Shown here piece by piece: positions 19,691 through 28,746 of a stretch of DNA of 64,000 nt. The stretch covers positions 817,033 to 881,032 of the forward strand of contig NZ_QUHC01000002.1 of the NCBI RefSeq assembly GCF_003479425.1, given 5' to 3'. A program made the position numbers and the translations under genes. A model generated the notes under the pieces. The model did no database searches. It was given only the letters and a program-made list of their open reading frames with translations, and had not been told where the DNA came from. This DNA is from Odoribacter sp. AF15-53. GTDB lineage: Bacteria; Bacteroidota; Bacteroidia; Bacteroidales; Marinifilaceae. Numbering within the stretch: the first letter of the stretch is position 1; every line of letters begins with the position of its first letter.

Positions 19691-20689
19691 ATGGCTTTAT
19701 TTGAAAGTTACGACCGCCGGATTAATCAAATTAACGCGGTTCTAAATAGTTACGGAATAAAGGACATCGAGGATGCGAAAGCAATCTGTGATGCCAAAGG
19801 TATTGACCCGTACAAAATGTGTAAGGATATTCAACCCATCGCATTCGAGAACGCGGCATGGGCTTATGTAGTCGGTGCAGCTATCGCCCTCAAAAAAGGA
19901 TGCACAAAAGCTGCTGAAGCAGCCGAAGCTATTGGTGAAGGGTTGCAGTCATTCTGCATTCCGGGATCCGTTGCCGCCGACCGGAAAGTTGGATTAGGAC
20001 ACGGAAATCTGGCTGCCATGTTGCTTCGCGAAGAAACGAAATGCTTCGCCTTCCTTGCCGGACACGAGTCTTTTGCAGCCGCAGAAGGTGCTATCGGTAT
20101 CGCAAAATCAGCCAACAAAGTACGTCAACAACCCCTGCAAGTAATCTTGAACGGGCTGGGTAAAGATGCAGCCATGATCATCTCCCGTATTAACGGTTTC
20201 ACTTACGTTCAAACGGAATTCGACTATTACACCGGAGAGTTGAAAATCGTGAAAGAAAAAGCATACTCCAAAGGAGAACGCGCGCAAGTAAGATGCTATG
20301 GCGCTGATGATGTACGCGAGGGTGTCGCTATCATGCGCCATGAAGGAGTTGACGTTTCCATTACCGGGAATTCAACCAACCCGACCCGTTTCCAACATCC
20401 GGTTGCCGGAACATACAAGAAAGAGTGCATGGAAACCGGGAAAAAATACTTCTCCGTGGCTTCCGGAGGTGGTACCGGACGTACCCTTCACCCGGATAAC
20501 ATGGCAGCAGGTCCCGCATCCTACGGTTTCACCGACACGCTCGGCCGTATGCACGGAGACGCTCAGTTTGCCGGATCATCCTCCGTTCCCGCACACGTGG
20601 AAATGATGGGCTTCCTCGGTATGGGTAACAACCCGATGGTAGGAGCTACCGTGGCTGTTGCCGTTGCCATTGAAGAAGCAATGAAATAA
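19691..20689 (+). CDS. GGGtGRT family protein
   Basis: 332 residues with the name-giving motif SGGGTGRTLHP near residue 255, followed by a conserved tail (GDAQFAGSSSVPAHVEMMGF; MGNNPMVGATVAVAVAIEEA). Several cysteines (AKAICDAKG, KMCKD, FCIPG, KCFAF) could hold a metal cluster. No biochemical role is established for the family; its repeated pairing with a NifU-like scaffold points to an Fe-S protein of anaerobic metabolism. It is cytoplasmic and ends at a strong terminator (20729-20772). Confidence 0.85.
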   Translation: MALFESYDRRINQINAVLNSYGIKDIEDAKAICDAKGIDPYKMCKDIQPIAFENAAWAYVVGAAIALKKGCTKAAEAAEAIGEGLQSFCIPGSVAADRKVGLGHGNLAAMLLREETKCFAFLAGHESFAAAEGAIGIAKSANKVRQQPLQVILNGLGKDAAMIISRINGFTYVQTEFDYYTGELKIVKEKAYSKGERAQVRCYGADDVREGVAIMRHEGVDVSITGNSTNPTRFQHPVAGTYKKECMETGKKYFSVASGGGTGRTLHPDNMAAGPASYGFTDTLGRMHGDAQFAGSSSVPAHVEMMGFLGMGNNPMVGATVAVAVAIEEAMK

Positions 20690-20728
20690 TATATCCCATA
20701 TAACTAACTGGTTATAAACAAAATAAGA

Positions 20729-20772
20729 AGATTGCTTGAAAAGAAACAAACTTTTCAGGCAATCTCTTTTTT
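20729..20772 (+). terminator. Rho-independent terminator after GGGtGRT
   Basis: Arms AGATTGCTTGAAAAG (20729-20743) and CTTTTCAGGCAATCT (20751-20765), 15 bp with one G-T pair, then CTTTTTT. It lies 40 bp after the stop codon. Confidence 0.92.
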
Positions 20773-20864
20773 AATCCCGGACAAATAAGATTCCAGAGAT
20801 TATCAAGACGCACCCCCACGCGGTAATAACAATATACATCAGACACGCTTATTCAATACATAGC

Positions 20865-20968
20865 CTTACATCCTTTCGTTATCTCTTCCTTATACCATCG
20901 TTAAAACAGGCTCTATAGGAACGAAGAGATAAGAAAGACTTAACGAAAAGATAACGAATAGATGTAAG
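20865..20968. repeat. Long imperfect inverted repeat between convergent genes
   Basis: CTTACATC-CT-TTCGTTATC (20865-20883) pairs with GATAACGAA-TA-GATGTAAG (20950-20968). Further complementary pieces lie inside (TTATCTCTTC against GAAGAGATAA). The roughly 100-bp element ends 23 bp from the acyltransferase stop. It lacks a U-run and is not a standard terminator. Confidence 0.55.
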
Positions 20969-20991
20969 CGTTGGGAAAAGGGAGGCACGTC

Positions 20992-21882
20992 TTAACCCAC
21001 GGGTCTTTTATGCTTCCAACGCCGGTGAGACCAAAGCCAGTACTCCGGGTTCTCACGGATAAAATGCTCCAACATACGGGTATGCATACGGGTTAACTCC
21101 CCCGGTTCCAACTCCCGGGGATTAGAGCTCAAATCATAAAACTCGGCATGATAGTATCCTCTTTTCACTTTCCGCAGGTTCACGAACACCACGGCCTGAT
21201 TCAATTTCCGGGCGATTTTCTCCGTTCCTTCCATCACCGGGGTATCTTGATTCAGAAATTCCGTCCAAAAATTCAATGAATGCCGATTAGGAGTCTGATC
21301 CCCGATAAAACCGGTCATAGCGATTTTCCCCTCCTGCTGGTTTCTTATCATCACCCGTAAAGTATCCGCTTTCGCCAGAGGAGTCGCGCCGAAACGGCTT
21401 CTAATCCGACACGTCATCCGGTCAAAAACCTTGTTATGAATCGGCTTGTAAATAGGGATCAATTCGATTCCCGGTTCCCATAATTTATAAGAATACATCA
21501 TTTCCCAATTCCCATAATGCCCGGAGAAAGCGATAACACTACGCCCTTGCTCGAAATAATGATGCGGGACATCCATATTCACCATCACGCACCGCTTTTT
21601 GATCTCCTTCTCTGAAATATGCCATAACTTATAAAACTCGGCAAAAGTATCACATAAATGACGATAATATTTCCAGGCTATTCGTTTACGTTCCTCCTCA
21701 CTCTTCTCGGGGAAAGCATTTTTCAAATTCATATCCACCACCTTGCGGCGATAATGAATGCCATAATACAAAATGATAAATAATACATCGGTAATCAAAT
21801 ACATCATCGACAAAGGCAAAAAGCTTGCTACCCACAGAAATGCGTATCCTAAATACGAGCACAGATAAACTAATAATTTCAT
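20992..21882 (-). CDS. LpxL/HtrB-type lipid A acyltransferase
   Basis: 296 residues: an N-terminal membrane anchor (about 1-40) and the LPLAT fold with the catalytic His122-x4-Glu127 in FSGHYGNWEMM. Conserved IPIYKPIHNK, GFIGDQTP and WLWSHRRWKHKRP segments are typical of the family. It transfers an acyl chain from ACP to a lipid A precursor at the inner face of the inner membrane. It stands alone on the minus strand, converging on the GGGtGRT gene, with a promoter-like TATCTTTG upstream (21943-21936). Confidence 0.92.
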   Translation of the reverse strand: MKLLVYLCSYLGYAFLWVASFLPLSMMYLITDVLFIILYYGIHYRRKVVDMNLKNAFPEKSEEERKRIAWKYYRHLCDTFAEFYKLWHISEKEIKKRCVMVNMDVPHHYFEQGRSVIAFSGHYGNWEMMYSYKLWEPGIELIPIYKPIHNKVFDRMTCRIRSRFGATPLAKADTLRVMIRNQQEGKIAMTGFIGDQTPNRHSLNFWTEFLNQDTPVMEGTEKIARKLNQAVVFVNLRKVKRGYYHAEFYDLSSNPRELEPGELTRMHTRMLEHFIRENPEYWLWSHRRWKHKRPVG

Positions 21883-21935
21883 TCAAATGGTATAAATTCC
21901 ACACGTACTTTGTTTGCTTCCCACCACAAACTTTT

Positions 21936-21965
21936 CAAAGATAAGAAAATTATTAAGCCTTCAAT
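21936..21965 (-). promoter_or_regulatory. Candidate promoter of the acyltransferase gene
   Basis: Minus strand TATCTTTG (21943-21936) fits TAnnTTTG; ATTG 18 bp upstream (21965-21962) is a weak -33. The leader to the ATG at 21882 would be about 45 nt. The rest of the gap up to 22179 shows no gene or clear element. Confidence 0.4.
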
Positions 21966-22179
21966 GAATAAAGTCTTTTTTTATACTTTCTCCACGTAAT
22001 TTATCGTTTACCCCACTACCAAGCAGCATTTCGGCATTTCAACTGTACACACCCCCACCCTCCATTACCACTGTCAATACCTCTTTTCTCCTTTTTCACG
22101 GCGTTTCACAGGTTCCCGATCCGGTAGGACAGGACGAGCTGGAAACTCGAAAAGATCATGTTATGCTCAGTTACCCAAC

Positions 22180-22782
22180 CTACCTATGCAATAATTGTTG
22201 CACGAACATGTTAAACAACCGGGGTTCCAGCAAGATCGGGAAGACAAGACCGAACACGGCACCGTAGAAGTGGGCGTTGTGATTGATGTTATCCCCGCCC
22301 CGTTTCGCCATGTACTGGCAATAAAACAAGTAGACAAAACCAAAAACGATACCGGGAATGGGAACTATCGCGAAGAAATAAATTTTATCCCACGGGTTCA
22401 GGAATATTGCCGTGAACAGAATAGCCGAAACCGCCCCGGAAGCCCCGATAGACGTGTAGTAAACATTATTCCGGTATTTCCACAAATCGTAAATTGATGC
22501 CGCGATCATCCCCCCGAAGTACAACAGCAAGAAACTCGCCCCACTGAATCCCAGCCCGGTAAACCAATTCTCCACGTACACGCCGAAAGAGAGAAAAGTA
22601 AACATATTCACGATCAGGTGCGTCCAGTCCGCGTGCACGAAGCCATGCGTGACAATCCGGTACCACTCCCCCGAATGTGTCATCCGGTAAGGAGAATAGG
22701 ATAGTTTATTAAACAGCGAGTAATTATTAAAACAAGCAATTGACACGGCCACCGTGACAGCCAATATAATGTAAGTGATCAT
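22180..22782 (-). CDS. Rhomboid family intramembrane serine protease
   Basis: 200 residues and six predicted membrane helices. Catalytic Ser115 is in SIGASGAVSA and His171 in HNAHFYGAVFG. The conserved HxxxN in helix 2 is His55-LIV-Asn59. Rhomboids cut membrane proteins within the bilayer; the bacterial substrate is usually unknown. The gene has its own -7-like element TATATTTG (22820-22813) and follows the terminator of uptake locus 2. Confidence 0.93.
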   Translation of the reverse strand: MITYIILAVTVAVSIACFNNYSLFNKLSYSPYRMTHSGEWYRIVTHGFVHADWTHLIVNMFTFLSFGVYVENWFTGLGFSGASFLLLYFGGMIAASIYDLWKYRNNVYYTSIGASGAVSAILFTAIFLNPWDKIYFFAIVPIPGIVFGFVYLFYCQYMAKRGGDNINHNAHFYGAVFGLVFPILLEPRLFNMFVQQLLHR

Positions 22783-22812
22783 CGTAATCCTATTTTATAT
22801 TCATTCAATGAA

Positions 22813-22820
22813 CAAATATA
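22813..22820 (-). promoter_or_regulatory. Candidate -7 element of the rhomboid gene
   Basis: Minus strand TATATTTG matches TAnnTTTG, 31 bp before the ATG. No TTTG is seen at the right distance upstream. Confidence 0.35.
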
Positions 22821-22854
22821 GTTTTAATTGGCATAACATCATCATTCTCCTTGA

Positions 22855-22889
22855 ATAAAAAAGGAAGTATCGTCCCAGACACTTCCCTT
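22855..22889 (-). terminator. Terminator of uptake locus 2
   Basis: On the minus strand AAGGGAAGT (22889-22881) pairs with ACTTCCTTT (22868-22860), followed by a T run. It lies 22 bp after the DsbD-like-domain gene. Confidence 0.85.
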
Positions 22890-22911
22890 TAAAAACACAG
22901 ACAAACAAAAA

Positions 22912-24828
22912 TTAGAATTTAAACAACACGCTCTTCATCTCCGGTGGTTGACAACTATAGTCATCGCAACACTGGAAAGAAACGGAACACGTCAAACTTT
23001 TACCCGCCAAAACCTTCTTGTCAAGTGACAATTGCTGCCTGAAAACCACCTTACCTTTATAGATGGTAACCTGCTCCATGCTCTCGTAATCATACGCCCG
23101 GGGGAGTATCATCGCCCCGGCAAGACTCACGCCGTCCACCCGTTCGATCTCGATCCCCGTCTGGATAAAACCACTTCCCTCCGGCACGTGCGCGTAAATA
23201 TGCCATCCCTCTTTTATATCCACCTCCAGCTCGAACGTGGCCTGATTGTCTCCCGTCATCACGACCTTCCCGCTCACCTTTACCACGTCATCCGGACTAT
23301 TCCGGACATTTCCCACGATCACATCGCGAGACCCGTCCACGATATCATCAACAGTGGGCTCCTCCCGACGAGATATTCCGTGATGCATCAAACTCTTGCT
23401 GACCGGGACACATGACTTTTGCAAATACGGGTCTGCCGTCTTTGATAATTCCGCCTTCAACTCCGGGTGATTCCATGTATCAACTTGGAATTTATACCCG
23501 CCCATTTCCGTGAAGAACAGGTATTTCCCGTATTTCTTAAACCATTTCCGCCATCCCGCCACCGTCGGGAAATCATATTCCGTGTAACGTCTCGTCAAGC
23601 GATACCCCTTGTTCGCACGGGCCGAATCCTTACTCCCCAGAAGCTTGATCGCCTCGTCAAGCAAGCGAACATCATAATTAGCGATTCCTAGAGACTTCGC
23701 ATCCTCGTCAATCTCCGGCGTCAACCCCTCTAAACGGAAATACGGGTAATTATCTTTATAGAATTGATAAAGTTCATCTTTCTCCGGGTCTCCGCATTTT
23801 TTATATTCCGTCGAAGCGTGATCCAGAAGCATCCCCGTCTTACGATAACAAAATTCATTCACCCACGCCCGGGCTTCCGAGCGAAAACGGGTGATACCCC
23901 GACGTCCGTTAAACCGGGCCATATAGCACACCGTGTTCACGAATATCTGCTTCGCCTGCTCCGTCATAAAATCGGGTGAAGCCGAAAAGCCCCAATGGAA
24001 AATATTCCCGGAACGTCCCAAGGCCATTCCCGTGATATCCTTCAAACTATTACTGCTCGATATAAACTCGCAATCCGGGGAATCATCAAACCCCATCCCC
24101 ACCAGGATTTGCCCGACCCAGTATCCCTTCCGATCCCCGTTCGACTCCGTCTGCATCCACAACACGTCCAGTTCGGGGGGAATCCCGACGCCCGAATAAT
24201 ACTTCGTAAAATTACCCGGGGTTTTCACTTTCTCCTCCTTCAATTCCACCTTGATCGGTGTGTTAAAAATGGCATGTTCTTTCTTGTAAAAACAAGCATA
24301 GCCTTGAATAATGCAATGACATTGCGTCATGAACTTCGTCGGCATCGTGTACGTCAGATCGTCCGTGATCTCTCCCAGCACGATCAAGGCTCCTGAAAAA
24401 TCTTCCGGGATATACCGGGGCAAGCCCAACGGACGTCCTCCCCGGTCGAAACTCTTCCCTTTCGCGTACAACCCGTAATCAATAGTGTCAATGGCAGGCG
24501 GCAGATCATCCATGATCGTCACGTCATATCCCTCTGAACGAGCCGCCGTGTAAACATCCGAACCGATTAAGTCCACTTTCGTGAAAAACTTATCCAACAA
24601 AGTCTTGAACTCGGCTCCCCGCGTGAGCGCTAACTGCTGCTGACGGGCGTTAGGAGCCGGCCCCGAATAGGCCCCCGTGTACACCTTCTCGGGATTATGC
24701 GCCACGATCAGCACCTTGAGGTCATACTTCTCCTGAGCCCGCACCGGGATCACGAACGCGAGCTCACTCAAACAAAACAGGAGCAAAAACAATGATATAC
24801 TTTTCTTCATACTTACATCTTTTTTCAT
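22912..24828 (-). CDS. Secreted protein with C-terminal DsbD-like domain (end of locus 2)
   Basis: 638 residues from MKKDVSMKKS; the second Met (24810) gives a cleaner signal peptide (MKKSISLFLLLFCLSELAFVIPVRA). The N-terminal part (about 30-310) starts YDLKVLIVAHNPEKVYTG and resembles a ThuA/glutamine-amidotransferase-like fold by its beta-strand plan; this is uncertain. The middle (about 310-500) is Trp-rich and unassigned. The C-terminal 115 residues (ATFELEVDIKEGWHIYAHVP ... VSFQCCDDYSCQPP) match the periplasmic DsbD N-terminal / DsbC-like immunoglobulin domain, with the CCDDYSC cysteines. It follows the PKD-like gene by 45 bp across a hairpin and is probably in the same operon. Substrate and partner are unknown. 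Confidence 0.6.
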   Translation of the reverse strand: MKKDVSMKKSISLFLLLFCLSELAFVIPVRAQEKYDLKVLIVAHNPEKVYTGAYSGPAPNARQQQLALTRGAEFKTLLDKFFTKVDLIGSDVYTAARSEGYDVTIMDDLPPAIDTIDYGLYAKGKSFDRGGRPLGLPRYIPEDFSGALIVLGEITDDLTYTMPTKFMTQCHCIIQGYACFYKKEHAIFNTPIKVELKEEKVKTPGNFTKYYSGVGIPPELDVLWMQTESNGDRKGYWVGQILVGMGFDDSPDCEFISSSNSLKDITGMALGRSGNIFHWGFSASPDFMTEQAKQIFVNTVCYMARFNGRRGITRFRSEARAWVNEFCYRKTGMLLDHASTEYKKCGDPEKDELYQFYKDNYPYFRLEGLTPEIDEDAKSLGIANYDVRLLDEAIKLLGSKDSARANKGYRLTRRYTEYDFPTVAGWRKWFKKYGKYLFFTEMGGYKFQVDTWNHPELKAELSKTADPYLQKSCVPVSKSLMHHGISRREEPTVDDIVDGSRDVIVGNVRNSPDDVVKVSGKVVMTGDNQATFELEVDIKEGWHIYAHVPEGSGFIQTGIEIERVDGVSLAGAMILPRAYDYESMEQVTIYKGKVVFRQQLSLDKKVLAGKSLTCSVSFQCCDDYSCQPPEMKSVLFKF

Positions 24829-24832
24829 AACA

Positions 24833-24863
24833 GGGTAGGGCCCCGGGCAACCCGGTCCCTACT
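24833..24863 (-). promoter_or_regulatory. GC-rich intercistronic hairpin
   Basis: GTAGGG with CCGGG (24835-24847) pairs with CCCGG and CCCTAC (24851-24862) around a 3-base loop. No U-run follows on the minus strand, so it may protect mRNA or lower read-through between the PKD-like gene and the DsbD-like-domain gene. Confidence 0.5.
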
Positions 24864-24873
24864 CCCGATTCCG

Positions 24874-26463
24874 TTACTGAGGCTTATAAATATCCCAAGC
24901 CAGTGATTTGTAAATAATATCCGTCGGACGTGATGTAATATTCTCGAATTTCTTCGTCGGTTGCAGGTTCGTCGTCACCCCGATCTTCGAAGCGTCATAA
25001 ATATAAAACCCTCCCTTTAATGTCTCCCCGCTATTACGGTCATAGAAACCAACGTACAATTCCCGCATATCATAACTTACCCGCATAAAAGTAACCTCCT
25101 TCCCCTCGCCCAGGCTAAACGCCGCCTTGGAAGGAAATTTATTGTTCGGGGCCACATTCTTCGGGTACCACACGAACACGTTCGCCCCGTCGGCATAATA
25201 GACAGAATTATAACGCCCGTTAGGCACCAGCCGCATACCCTCCCGGTAAGTCGCATCAGGACAATCGAATTCTACTTTCGTCACGGTCTCGAAACCATTC
25301 ATCCCGGCAGTAAATTCTATAATCATGTAATGATCCTGATCAGCCTTCTCCCGGCAAACAGAAAAAGCGTTGTTATTCTGCCCGGAATAATAATCCCCGT
25401 TCATGTTGAAAATTCGGAGTATATCATAACCATCATATTCATTCGCCCTTCCCCCGTCAACAAACACGTCACCCACCTTTGCCATCGTGTTGTTTGCCGG
25501 GTTCGTCCCCCCGTAATATTCAAAATAATTGATATTCGTGAACACCTTGTTATCCTTAACCCAATAGTACGCCAGGTTCATATTTGACCCCATCACGGTA
25601 AACAGATCGGCATAAAAAGCGTCCGCGTATTGCCCGGAAAGGTTACCCGTGGCAACTTCATAGAGACCGAATTCAGCTTTATTATATCCCAGCAAACGGT
25701 TTTTAGAAGTCAATATATAAGCCGTTGTCGCGTAAGTATCCATGATTGCCACCTCGGTAATCGTCTCGCCGGGGAAGGCCGCCACGAAATCCACCACCCA
25801 GAATATTTCAAAGGTCTCCGGGTCCGCCACGTAAATCTTGTCCCGCGTAAAAACATGAAGGTTTGCCTCGCTCTTGCCATAGGATATGATTGATTTCGCG
25901 ATCCGGACCACGTGCTGTATGTCATATTCCGGGTTGATATTCTTCATGATATCCACGGCAAACGTCATCTGCTTGCCCTCCAGTATATCAGAAGCCGACA
26001 ACTCTCGCCCGAAAGAGATCGTGGCCGCTCCCGTGTTATCATCATTACCCACCACGAAGTATCCCCGGTCATAAGCTCTCACCTCCATAACCCACGACTT
26101 CACCTCGCTGTAATCCTCGTTCTTCACCTCCAGCTTCAATTTATACAACCCTTTATCCAGGAACATATAATCCAGCGTTTCTGCCATTCCGCATTCAAAC
26201 TCTTTCCCTAAAACCCCTTCTTGGGTAAGCGTGTTCGCCGTCCAGCGATAACTCAACGCTTTCCCCTCAATCTCTTGCGAGATCGTCGGTTTAAAACGAA
26301 CAGCCTGTCCCAGATCGACGCTGATCGTGTCGGAAGGGGAAGTAATGGTTATATTCGAGAAATTCGGGTTATTTTCAGGATACAGCTCCTTGGAGTTATC
26401 ATCTATACATCCCCATAACAGAACACCGAATATGATATATTGTAATATCCTTTTCATAGCCAA
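24874..26463 (-). CDS. PKD-like family lipoprotein (locus 2)
   Basis: 529 residues, lipoprotein signal (MKRILQYIIFGVLLWGC, then IDDNS; Met3 is the likelier start). An Ig/PKD-like N-terminal domain (about 40-135; SYRWTANTLTQEG, KLKLEVKNEDYSEVKSW) precedes a propeller-like region. It corresponds to the locus 1 protein by position and architecture but the two differ widely in sequence. The probable role is substrate binding at the cell surface. It lies 4 bp after the DUF4843 gene. Confidence 0.85.
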   Translation of the reverse strand: MAMKRILQYIIFGVLLWGCIDDNSKELYPENNPNFSNITITSPSDTISVDLGQAVRFKPTISQEIEGKALSYRWTANTLTQEGVLGKEFECGMAETLDYMFLDKGLYKLKLEVKNEDYSEVKSWVMEVRAYDRGYFVVGNDDNTGAATISFGRELSASDILEGKQMTFAVDIMKNINPEYDIQHVVRIAKSIISYGKSEANLHVFTRDKIYVADPETFEIFWVVDFVAAFPGETITEVAIMDTYATTAYILTSKNRLLGYNKAEFGLYEVATGNLSGQYADAFYADLFTVMGSNMNLAYYWVKDNKVFTNINYFEYYGGTNPANNTMAKVGDVFVDGGRANEYDGYDILRIFNMNGDYYSGQNNNAFSVCREKADQDHYMIIEFTAGMNGFETVTKVEFDCPDATYREGMRLVPNGRYNSVYYADGANVFVWYPKNVAPNNKFPSKAAFSLGEGKEVTFMRVSYDMRELYVGFYDRNSGETLKGGFYIYDASKIGVTTNLQPTKKFENITSRPTDIIYKSLAWDIYKPQ

Positions 26464-26467
26464 TAGA

Positions 26468-27238
26468 TTAATAGATTGTTGGTTTTGATATATTTAACTC
26501 TAACTCGGGATGAGCTTCCGAATACTCCCACATCTTCATTTCCACGTACATTCCAAAAGCATACGGGTAAACAATAGTCGGGTTATTCTGGTAAATCAGC
26601 GGCGGGATATCCAAATTCCGCCCCCAACGGGCAACAATCTTATCGAACAAATACTTGTTCTCCTGCTCCATTTCCCAGAAATACTTGAAGAACAATTGTC
26701 CCTTGAACTTGCTAAAAGCCCCCCACTTGTAACTGGCCCACCATTGTGGCTCGGCAGGCTCTTTATCATCAAAGGTAATCGTGAACTCCGAATGTCCCCT
26801 TACCAATAAGTCATCAGAATCTTCCAACTCGAAAGTCAGTATCGCCCGCGTGTTTTCCAACTCGGCATCCCGGATCAACTTCACCGGGATCGTCGCCTGC
26901 ACGGAATCCGCCGGGAAAGTAAATTCTGCCGGGAGATCATAATACGCCTCTTTAGCCGCGATAAATTCCTCGCTTGCGTACTTGCCGGAATTAACCTTCA
27001 ATTTCACCGTCCGGTCATAATCCCTCGGCATTCCCAATAACTTGATCGTTACCCCGTAAACATATTCCGTCTTCGAATCAAAACCGAAATTATAGAACAC
27101 GGAATCCGTACTTTCATCGTATGCTAAAAAAACACCGTCTTTCTGGCTCACGTTATACACGGGGTAATCCTCGTTCTCACAAGCGATCAAAAGCGACGCT
27201 ATCACCCCTAAAAATATCATTAATCTTTTCATATCCAT
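26468..27238 (-). CDS. DUF4843 family lipoprotein (locus 2)
   Basis: 256 residues, lipoprotein signal (MKRLMIFLGVIASLLIAC; Met3 is the likely start). Sequence features follow the locus 1 homologue: VFLAYDESTDSVFYNFGF, a PADSVQATIPVKLIRD beta segment, EPQWWASYKWGAFSKFKG, and a helical C-terminus. Function is unknown. It is tightly packed between SusD (6 bp) and the PKD-like gene (4 bp). Confidence 0.85.
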   Translation of the reverse strand: MDMKRLMIFLGVIASLLIACENEDYPVYNVSQKDGVFLAYDESTDSVFYNFGFDSKTEYVYGVTIKLLGMPRDYDRTVKLKVNSGKYASEEFIAAKEAYYDLPAEFTFPADSVQATIPVKLIRDAELENTRAILTFELEDSDDLLVRGHSEFTITFDDKEPAEPQWWASYKWGAFSKFKGQLFFKYFWEMEQENKYLFDKIVARWGRNLDIPPLIYQNNPTIVYPYAFGMYVEMKMWEYSEAHPELELNISKPTIY

Positions 27239-27244
27239 TCAATT

Positions 27245-28735
27245 TTACTCTTGGGTTCTATACTCGAATTCCTTTTCCGGGATTGGGAACACATATACTT
27301 TATCCGAAGCCGGGATAACTTTCAATTCCGCATTTGAACGAATTTCCGCGTTCAGCTTCTTCATATCAAACCATCTCTGTCCCTCCCCGTACAACTCCTT
27401 GTACCGTTCGTTATACAAAAGATCCAAAGAAGGCGTCAAGGCTGGTTCCCGGTCCTCCAAACGGGTCAATCCCCTGGAAACCAACACGGGATTCAGGTAA
27501 TCGGCCGCCTCATCCAACTTGTTCTCCCGGAGGTAAGCCTCCGCCACGATATAGTACATTTCCGGAACACGCATGAGAGAGATCCCGTCCACGAGTCCGC
27601 GATTCGAAGGAGTATTCTGCGCGCTCTCGATGATCGTGACATCCACGTTTTTCAACAACCGGTAGCTGGTTCCTCCCGCTGTCAGGGAACGTATCCACAC
27701 CAAACGACCGTCAAGCCCCGCGTTATCCCCCAGATAGTTCGAATACACCTCGTTAAAATCAAACAAGAACTGGCCACCGGACGAGGCCTGATAAGGAGAA
27801 AAACTCGTCCATGACGCCCCGTCATACAACCTCAACTTCGTGGTCTCGACATATTTCGTTGAATACACGCCGAACAATGTCTCCTTCTGCGACAACGTCC
27901 CGGCCACCAACGTGACCATCTCGTCCTTAGAAGCAAGCGGGAAACGCCCGGAATCAATAACCTTCAATGCCTCCGTACGGGCATCCGCGTAATCCCCCTT
28001 CATCCGCAATACACGAGCAAGTAAACCCGTCGTGGCATAATAATTCAGATGCGTTTGGCGATATTTCATGAAATTATCAATATCGTTACCGGTATCCGTT
28101 CTCGGCCACGCGAGATTGTCTTTATCTTCTTCCAAATAAGTCTGAGCCTTTTTCAAATCAATAATAATCTTCTCGTACACCTCGCCCACCGTTGAAAAGG
28201 GCGTGTGTTTAAACGAGTACTCGGTCACGTACGGAATTCCCTGCACGCTCGCACTTTTCTCCACGTGAGGAGCAAAACTCTTTACCAGATCAAAATGCAA
28301 CATGGCACGCAAAGCATACAACTCCCCCTTGTACAAGTTCAACAAAGGATAACTACCCTCCGATTTCCGTTCCAGATTATCAATAGCATTATTAACGTAA
28401 CCGATAATCTCGTAAGGCACTTGCCACATCGACTCTAAAATAGTTGCCGCTTGTGAATAATCGTACCGTGTAAAATAGTACTGAGGGGTAACCTGACTGC
28501 TACACCCCAAATCCTGCGACAAAAGATCAAATATACCCCAGTTATAATACTCCCCGTACACCTCATTACTTTTCAACTTCCCGTAAATACCGGTTATCGC
28601 GTCCTCGCATCCCTGCACGTTATCAAACATGTCATCGTTAACCACCTCGGCATCAGGATTCACATCAAGAAAGCTATCACAAGACATGATAAACAATGCC
28701 AAACATAAACTCCATATTATATTAACCTTCTTCAT
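27245..28735 (-). CDS. RagB/SusD family nutrient-uptake outer membrane lipoprotein (locus 2)
   Basis: 496 residues; signal and lipobox MKKVNIIWSLCLALFIMSC followed by DSFLDVNPDAEVVNDDMF, typical of SusD. Helical TPR-like body (ALRAMLHFDLVKSFAPHV; LNYYATTGLLARVLRMKGDY; LMRVPEMYYIVAEAYL) and the family's C-terminal RWFDMKKLN ... VFPIPEKE motif. It forms the surface lid of the partner SusC, whose gene ends 11 bp upstream. Confidence 0.94.
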   Translation of the reverse strand: MKKVNIIWSLCLALFIMSCDSFLDVNPDAEVVNDDMFDNVQGCEDAITGIYGKLKSNEVYGEYYNWGIFDLLSQDLGCSSQVTPQYYFTRYDYSQAATILESMWQVPYEIIGYVNNAIDNLERKSEGSYPLLNLYKGELYALRAMLHFDLVKSFAPHVEKSASVQGIPYVTEYSFKHTPFSTVGEVYEKIIIDLKKAQTYLEEDKDNLAWPRTDTGNDIDNFMKYRQTHLNYYATTGLLARVLRMKGDYADARTEALKVIDSGRFPLASKDEMVTLVAGTLSQKETLFGVYSTKYVETTKLRLYDGASWTSFSPYQASSGGQFLFDFNEVYSNYLGDNAGLDGRLVWIRSLTAGGTSYRLLKNVDVTIIESAQNTPSNRGLVDGISLMRVPEMYYIVAEAYLRENKLDEAADYLNPVLVSRGLTRLEDREPALTPSLDLLYNERYKELYGEGQRWFDMKKLNAEIRSNAELKVIPASDKVYVFPIPEKEFEYRTQE

Positions 28736-28746
28736 ATTCCTGCAAA

